From: Halosimplex halophilum
Lineage (GTDB): Archaea > Halobacteriota > Halobacteria > Halobacteriales > Haloarculaceae
Assembly: GCF_004698125.1 (NCBI RefSeq)
Contig: NZ_ML214297.1
Span: forward strand, 1,958,891 to 2,022,890
Direction of reading: 5' to 3'
Length of the DNA stretch: 64,000 nt
In this document: positions 59,764 through 64,000 of the stretch, piece by piece
How the letters are laid out: each line of letters opens with the position of its first letter
Position numbering within the stretch: position 1 is the first letter of the stretch
Program-made: the position numbers and the translations under genes
The notes under the pieces: generated by a model
What the model was told of the DNA's origin: nothing
The model's input: only the letters and a program-made list of their open reading frames with translations
Databases searched by the model: none

Positions 59764-61206
59764 CTACCGCTCGCGGAGAGTCACTTCGAGCGGTTCCTCG
59801 GGCTGGAGGGTGATCTGCATCGAGAGGTCCAGCGGCGGTTCGGTGACCGCGTCGAACGCGAACCGGGCAGTGAGCGTCGCGAGCACGAGCTTGGCCTCCA
59901 TGAGGGCGAAGCGCATCCCGATGCAGTGGCGCGGGCCGCCGCCGAAGGGGTAGTAGGCGTACTCCGGCAGAGACTCGCGGAAGTCGTCGGTCCACCGCTC
60001 CGGGCGGAAGGCGTCCGGGTCGTCGTACCATCGCTCGTCGCGGTGGACGACCCACTGGGGCATCGAGATGGTCGACCCCTCGGGGATCCGGTAGCCGCCG
60101 AGTTCCACGTCGCGCGTGGGCTCGCGGAAGACGGTGTAGGCCGGCGGATACAGCCGCAGCGCCTCGTCGACGACCCGGTCGAGGTAGTCCAGCTCGAACA
60201 GGTCCGCCGCACCCGGCCGCTCGGCGTCGGCGGCGCTGCCATCGCTCCCGTCGCCCAGCACCGAATCGAGTTCCTCGTGCAGGCGGGCCTGCCGCTCGGG
60301 GTCGTTCGCGAGCAGGGTGATGGCGTACGAGAGCGTGAGCGCGGTGGTCTCGTGGCCGGCGAACAGGAAGGTAAAGAGGTGGTCGCGGATCTGTTGCTCG
60401 GAGAGGCCCTCCCCTTCGGTCCCGTCGTCGGGGTCGATGGACAGCAGGATGGAGAGGAGGTCCTCGAACTCGTCGTCGCTGGCGCGGCGCTCGGCGACGA
60501 TGTCGGCGATGGCGTCGTCGAACTCGGAGACGGCGCGGCGACACCGGCGGTTGGCGGGCGTGGGGACCCACAGCGGGAGCAGCGCGGAAAGCGAGCCGGC
60601 GTCGAAGCGGTCGGAGATGGCCGCGGCGGCGTCGCGGATGGCCGACTCCCGGCCGCGGATGTCCACGTCGAGCAGCGTCTTCGCGAGGATTTCGAGGGTG
60701 AGCGTCCGCATTTCCTCGCTGACGGCCAGCGGGCCGGCCTCGGCGTCGCGGTCGGCCCACTCGGCGGCGCGCTCGTCGGCGAAGCGGGCCATCATGTCGG
60801 CGTAGGACTCGACGCGGTCGCGGTAGAAGGAGGGCTGGAGGGCGCCGCGGTGGGCCTGCCAGGCTTCCCCCTCCATCAGGAAGAGGCCGCCGTCGGCGAT
60901 CTGGCCGAGCGAGTCGCGGATGATCGACGCGCGGCGGTAGTCGGCGTCGTCGGTGACGAGCACCCGCTCGATGTCGGCGGGGTGTTTGAGCATGTAGCCG
61001 TCGCTGGTGGCGACGCGGTAGGCGACCACGTCGTCCTCGTAGGCGGCGCAGCGCGCGTAGAACGCCAGCGGGTCCCGGAGGAACTGGAGGGTGTTGCCGA
61101 CCACCGGAATCCCGTCGGGGCCGGGCGGCCGGTCGCCGGCCGTGGACTGCCGGAGCGCTTCGGCGTCCGTCCCCCCGGCCCCGTCGGCGGCGTCGTGGGT
61201 TGCCAT
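59764..61206 (-). CDS. Cytochrome P450
   Basis: A 480-residue P450. The I-helix FTFLFAGHETTALTLSYAI carries the oxygen-activation motif AGxET, the K-helix ExxR is in VDEALRLYPPAY, and YYPFGGGPRHCIGMRFALME holds the heme-ligating Cys428. The N-terminus RPPGPDGIPVVGNTLQFL lacks a membrane anchor, so it should be soluble. Electron partners are not adjacent. Substrate unknown; haloarchaeal P450s of this class may act on carotenoids or fatty acids, an inference only. The start follows a TTTAAATA box (61262-61269) by about 55 bases. Confidence 0.95.
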   Translation of the reverse strand: MATHDAADGAGGTDAEALRQSTAGDRPPGPDGIPVVGNTLQFLRDPLAFYARCAAYEDDVVAYRVATSDGYMLKHPADIERVLVTDDADYRRASIIRDSLGQIADGGLFLMEGEAWQAHRGALQPSFYRDRVESYADMMARFADERAAEWADRDAEAGPLAVSEEMRTLTLEILAKTLLDVDIRGRESAIRDAAAAISDRFDAGSLSALLPLWVPTPANRRCRRAVSEFDDAIADIVAERRASDDEFEDLLSILLSIDPDDGTEGEGLSEQQIRDHLFTFLFAGHETTALTLSYAITLLANDPERQARLHEELDSVLGDGSDGSAADAERPGAADLFELDYLDRVVDEALRLYPPAYTVFREPTRDVELGGYRIPEGSTISMPQWVVHRDERWYDDPDAFRPERWTDDFRESLPEYAYYPFGGGPRHCIGMRFALMEAKLVLATLTARFAFDAVTEPPLDLSMQITLQPEEPLEVTLRER

Positions 61207-61261
61207 CGGGTGGACGTAGGCGCGCCAGCGGTATCGTCCTTCGGCCGAGTACGCTCGACCG

Positions 61262-61269
61262 TTTAAATA
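61262..61269. promoter_or_regulatory. TTTAAATA box in the P450 / UPF0200 divergent region
   Basis: The symmetrical TTTAAATA could serve the P450 gene on the minus strand with a leader of roughly 30 bases. The UPF0200 gene on the plus strand more likely uses CCTTATG (about 61317-61323), 28 bases before its ATG at 61348. Confidence 0.5.
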
Positions 61270-61347
61270 CCGGGAGGGCGGTGGCGAGGCGGTGAGCGCG
61301 GGACCGACAACGCAGTCCTTATGCGGGCCGTTCCAGTACATCCGGCG

Positions 61348-61953
61348 ATGACAGTCATCGGGATCGTCGGGCTGCCCGGCAGCGGGAAGAGCGAGGCCGC
61401 GGCGGTCGCGCGGGAGGCGGGCGTCCCCGTCGTCACGATGGGCGACGTGATCCGCCAGGCCTGCCGCGACCGCGGGCTCGACCCCGCCACCCACCACGGG
61501 GAGATGGCCCGCACCCTCCGCGAGGAGAACGGCCCCGACGCCATCGCCAGGGAGTCGCTCCCGCTCATCGAGGACCACCTCGAGGACGCGGACACCGTCG
61601 TCGTCGACGGCATCCGCTCGGACGTGGAGGTCGAGCGGTTCGTCGAAGCGTTCGGCGACGAGTTCACCCTCGTGGAGGTCCACGCGCCCGCCGAGCTGCG
61701 CGCGGAGCGCCTCGACCTGCGCGGCCGCGACGCCTCCGCCGAGGAGGGCGGCGAGTCCCTCGAAGAGCGCGACGAGCGCGAACTCGGCTTCGGCATGGGC
61801 GAGGCCATGGCGATGGCTGACCTGACGGTCGAGAACGACGGCAGTCTCGCGGAGTTCCAGGCCGCCATCGAGCGCCTGCTCGCCGACGGTCCCGGGGCGG
61901 TCGCGGACGGCACGAACGAGGGCGACACGGACGAGACCGACACCGACGAATGA
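61348..61953 (+). CDS. UPF0200 family P-loop kinase-like protein
   Basis: A 201-residue protein. TVIGIVGLPGSGKSEAAAVA contains Walker A (about residues 8-15), with MGDVIRQACRDRGLD and VVVDGIRSDVEVERF following, as in adenylate-kinase/dephospho-CoA-kinase relatives. The long variable LID-type region GRDASAEEGGESLEERDERE and the acidic tail are added. It precedes the UPF0201 gene by 19 bases, a conserved archaeal pairing. Confidence 0.88.
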   Translation: MTVIGIVGLPGSGKSEAAAVAREAGVPVVTMGDVIRQACRDRGLDPATHHGEMARTLREENGPDAIARESLPLIEDHLEDADTVVVDGIRSDVEVERFVEAFGDEFTLVEVHAPAELRAERLDLRGRDASAEEGGESLEERDERELGFGMGEAMAMADLTVENDGSLAEFQAAIERLLADGPGAVADGTNEGDTDETDTDE

Positions 61954-61972
61954 CCACACGGGAGACACAGCC

Positions 61973-62392
61973 ATGAGCACCGTCTACTCAGTCGACGTAC
62001 AGATCACCGCGCCGGTCAACGATACCGAGGTGACCGACAGGGTCGCCGACGCGGTCACGAACCTCTTCCCCGGCGCCGAGGTCGACCACGAGCACGGCGA
62101 GATCGTCGCCACCGCCCACGAGATGGAGACGCTCTCGGAGTCGCTGCACCGCCAGGAGATCCTCGACACCGCCCGCGGCGCCTTCTTCGAGGACCTGCGC
62201 GGCGACACCTTCTCGTTCGACCTGAAGAAGCAGGCCGCCTTCCAGGGCGTCGTCAACTTCGCCGTCGGCGACCCGAGCGAACTCGGCGACATCCACGTCC
62301 GCGTGCGCGTGAACGAACCCGACGCCGAGTCGTACATCGACCACGTCGCCCCGCCGACGAAAGAGGGCAAACCGATCGACCCCGACGGGTAG
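61973..62392 (+). CDS. UPF0201 family (RNA-binding-like) protein
   Basis: A 139-residue archaeal protein: VYSVDVQITAPVNDTEVTDR, then HRQEILDTARGAFFEDLRGD and FDLKKQAAFQGVVNFAV. The family (UPF0201) has a fold related to ribosomal L5-like RNA-binding proteins. Following UPF0200 immediately, the two are probably expressed together, though the process is unknown. Confidence 0.85.
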   Translation: MSTVYSVDVQITAPVNDTEVTDRVADAVTNLFPGAEVDHEHGEIVATAHEMETLSESLHRQEILDTARGAFFEDLRGDTFSFDLKKQAAFQGVVNFAVGDPSELGDIHVRVRVNEPDAESYIDHVAPPTKEGKPIDPDG

Positions 62393-62464
62393 GGCGTTCC
62401 CCGACCCCGGTCCTGTCCCCGACGCGTAGCGCCTGCCCTGTCACCGACCGACACGGCTCGGTCA

Positions 62465-62472
62465 GCTTTATC
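62465..62472 (+). promoter_or_regulatory. TATA box of the HAD hydrolase gene
   Basis: GCTTTATC is centred about 28 bases before the ATG at 62496, consistent with a leaderless message. Confidence 0.55.
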
Positions 62473-62495
62473 ACCGGCACCGCGGACGAACGGAT

Positions 62496-63128
62496 ATGGC
62501 AGCGGTCTTCTTCGACGTGGACGGAACGCTGGTGCGCTGGTCGGGCGACTACGCGGAGATACTGCGCGACGCTTTCGAGCGAGCGGGTATCGCTGACCCG
62601 GACGACGCGTGGCTGGAGTCGTACGACGAGCACTTCTTCGAGCACTTCGGTGCGTTCGCTGGCGACCCGTATCACCGGGCGTTCGCGGAGGTCTGCGAGG
62701 ACCACGCCGTCGACGCCCGCCCCGGAGACCTCGCTGAGGCGCTCGTCGCCGCGGAGTTCGACGCCGTCGAGCCGGTCCCCGGCGTCGCCGAGACCGTCGA
62801 GAACCTGGCCGACACCCACACGCTGGGCATCCTGACGAACGGGATCCCCGACGTGCAGTTCGGGAAGGTCGACGAGATCGGACTGCTCGACCGCTTCGAC
62901 GTTCGCGTCGCCTCCCACGACCCCGAAATCGAGGCGACCAAACCAGACCGGGACATCTACGCGGCGGCGAAGGCCCGGGTCGACGCCGAGCGGTACGTGA
63001 TGGTCGGCGACGACCGCGAACCCGACATCGACGGCGCTCGCGAGCACGGTTTCGAGACGATCCACGTCGACGCGACCGCCACGGACCTGTCGGCGCCCGA
63101 CTTCCGGACGCTGGCCACGCTGCTCTGA
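62496..63128 (+). CDS. HAD family hydrolase
   Basis: A 210-residue HAD phosphatase. Motif I is FFDVDGTLVRW (nucleophile Asp8 and Asp10), motif II LGILTNGIP, motif III Lys in EATKPDRDIYAAAKA and motif IV VMVGDDREPDIDGA. A helical cap (about 18-85) lies between motifs I and II, so it is a subfamily I enzyme. It would dephosphorylate a small metabolite such as phosphoglycolate or a sugar phosphate; substrate not determinable. Confidence 0.93.
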   Translation: MAAVFFDVDGTLVRWSGDYAEILRDAFERAGIADPDDAWLESYDEHFFEHFGAFAGDPYHRAFAEVCEDHAVDARPGDLAEALVAAEFDAVEPVPGVAETVENLADTHTLGILTNGIPDVQFGKVDEIGLLDRFDVRVASHDPEIEATKPDRDIYAAAKARVDAERYVMVGDDREPDIDGAREHGFETIHVDATATDLSAPDFRTLATLL

Positions 63129-63160
63129 CTCGTCCGTTCTCTCGCCCGCGCCGACGGCGA

Positions 63161-64000
63161 TCAGCCGTCGTACCAGCTGACGAAGACGGCGATCCACTCG
63201 CCGAGTTCGCGCCGGCGGGTCACTTTGACCGACTCGACCCACTTGACCCACTGGAAGCCGCGGCGCCCGGGCGCGACCAGCCGCAGCGGCGCGCCGTGAC
63301 CGTGGCTGAGCCGCTCGCCGTCGACGTGGGTCGCCAGCAGCGCGTCGCCGGCCTCCGAGAGCGGGAGGCTCCACCGGTAGCCCGTCACCGACCGGAACTG
63401 CACCCAGGCCGCCCCCTCCTCGGGGTCGGCCGCGTCGAGGAGGTCGCCGACGCGGACGCCCCGCCAGTCGTGCTCGGAGTACCAGCCGCTCGTGCAATCG
63501 AGGAGGGCCCGCCGCTCGGCTGGCGCTATCGGGGAATCCAGATCCTCTCCGCCCGTCACGTCGTCGTCGGACAGTTCCAGCGGCTCGCGCACCCGGCCCT
63601 CGACGGTCAGCGACCACGCCTCGCGGTCGACGGGGTCGGGGTCGTCGGCGACCCACGAGGTGACGGGGAAACCGTTGCCGGCGTCGCTACCGCGCTCGCG
63701 CGATCCGGTGAACCGCCGCTCGGCCCCCGCCGTGTCGAAGACGCGGTTGGCGACCTCCTGCGCCTGCCACGCGACGGCGCCCGACCCGACCAGCGCGGCG
63801 TACCGCAGCGCGTTGCGCCGGTCGGAAACGGACTCCCGCGTCGGCAGCGCGAACCGCTGGCGGAGGTGGAGGAGCAACAGGAGGGGGACGAGCAGTCCCA
63901 GTCCGATGTGGAGGTTCAACAGCCCCCAGGGACCCAGGTCGAGTCGCCCGCCGAACACCCACCAGACGCCGGTCGCCAGCGCCGCCGCCGCGACGACGCC
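63161..64000 (-). CDS. Sulfite-oxidase-like molybdopterin oxidoreductase, 5' part cut by window edge
   Basis: The frame is open through the window edge, so the N-terminus is missing. The visible 279 residues start with membrane helices (GLLNLHIGLGLLVPLLLLLH). They continue through a linker with GSRERGSDAGNGFPVTSWVA to a sulfite-oxidase/YedY-like domain: WSLTVEGRVREPLELSDDDV, LLDCTSGWYSEHDWRGVRVG (with the Cys ligand for Mo) and THVDGERLSHGHGAPLRLVA. The C-terminus ends GEWIAVFVSWYDG. It probably faces the outside of the membrane; electron donor unknown. Convergent with the HAD gene. Confidence 0.88.
   Translation of the reverse strand, partial: GVVAAAALATGVWWVFGGRLDLGPWGLLNLHIGLGLLVPLLLLLHLRQRFALPTRESVSDRRNALRYAALVGSGAVAWQAQEVANRVFDTAGAERRFTGSRERGSDAGNGFPVTSWVADDPDPVDREAWSLTVEGRVREPLELSDDDVTGGEDLDSPIAPAERRALLDCTSGWYSEHDWRGVRVGDLLDAADPEEGAAWVQFRSVTGYRWSLPLSEAGDALLATHVDGERLSHGHGAPLRLVAPGRRGFQWVKWVESVKVTRRRELGEWIAVFVSWYDG

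Overview
The window is chromosomal DNA from a haloarchaeon. Its GC content is very high, its proteins are acidic, it carries a CetZ tubulin-like gene, a halocyanin, archaeal ribosomal proteins S15 and S3ae, a KEOPS subunit and TFS, and many start codons lie about 25-30 bases after a TATA-like box, as in leaderless haloarchaeal transcripts. The genus cannot be fixed from what is visible; a Haloarcula-type relative is plausible. Most of the window is ordinary core genome with short operons, four tRNA genes (Ser-CGA, Ala-GGC, Val-GAC, Ile-GAT) and few mobile-element traces. No transposase, integrase or CRISPR array was seen.

Layout: 1-12 kb holds a flippase-like protein (cut by the window edge), guaAA, a DUF2070 membrane protein, MoxR, a bactofilin-like envelope protein, an ABC exporter and a RecA/KaiC-like ATPase. 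11.7-25.5 kb is the accessory highlight. Two DUF7344-type winged-helix membrane regulators are followed by a cluster of SipW-type (TasA/camelysin-like) secreted proteins, one carrying a von Willebrand A domain inserted inside the fold, then a dedicated S26B signal peptidase and small secreted or membrane proteins. A response regulator and a histidine kinase come next. Short tRNA T-arm-like hairpins precede three genes of the cluster. 25.5-31.5 kb is metabolic: DUF420, the methylmalonyl-CoA mutase B12 subunit with MeaB, a hydrolase, and Lrp with an aminotransferase.

31.5-43.3 kb is a type IV pilus region: a PilB-type ATPase, PilC, and beyond tRNA-Ala six pilin-like genes. 43.7-46.3 kb is the rps15 / Cdc45-RecJ-like / pcc1 / rps3ae information-processing operon. 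46.3-53.5 kb holds halocyanin, DUF7311 and DUF7310, cetZ, a phosphate transporter with UspA, and an acyl-CoA dehydrogenase. 53.5-64 kb holds a TFS-like factor whose catalytic tip is replaced, a nucleoside hydrolase, a duplicated tRNA-Val 3' end, a poly-glycine lipoprotein, a type IV pilin, FxsA, a cytochrome P450, UPF0200 and UPF0201 proteins, a HAD hydrolase and a truncated sulfite-oxidase-like protein.

Best candidates for something not well described: (1) the SipW-signal cluster as a haloarchaeal matrix or pilus system with its own signal peptidase, a vWA-bearing subunit and repeated hairpins; (2) a dispersed non-coding element made of conserved blocks alternating with short hairpins, present twice in full and once as a fragment; (3) a TFS paralogue lacking the acidic cleavage residues.
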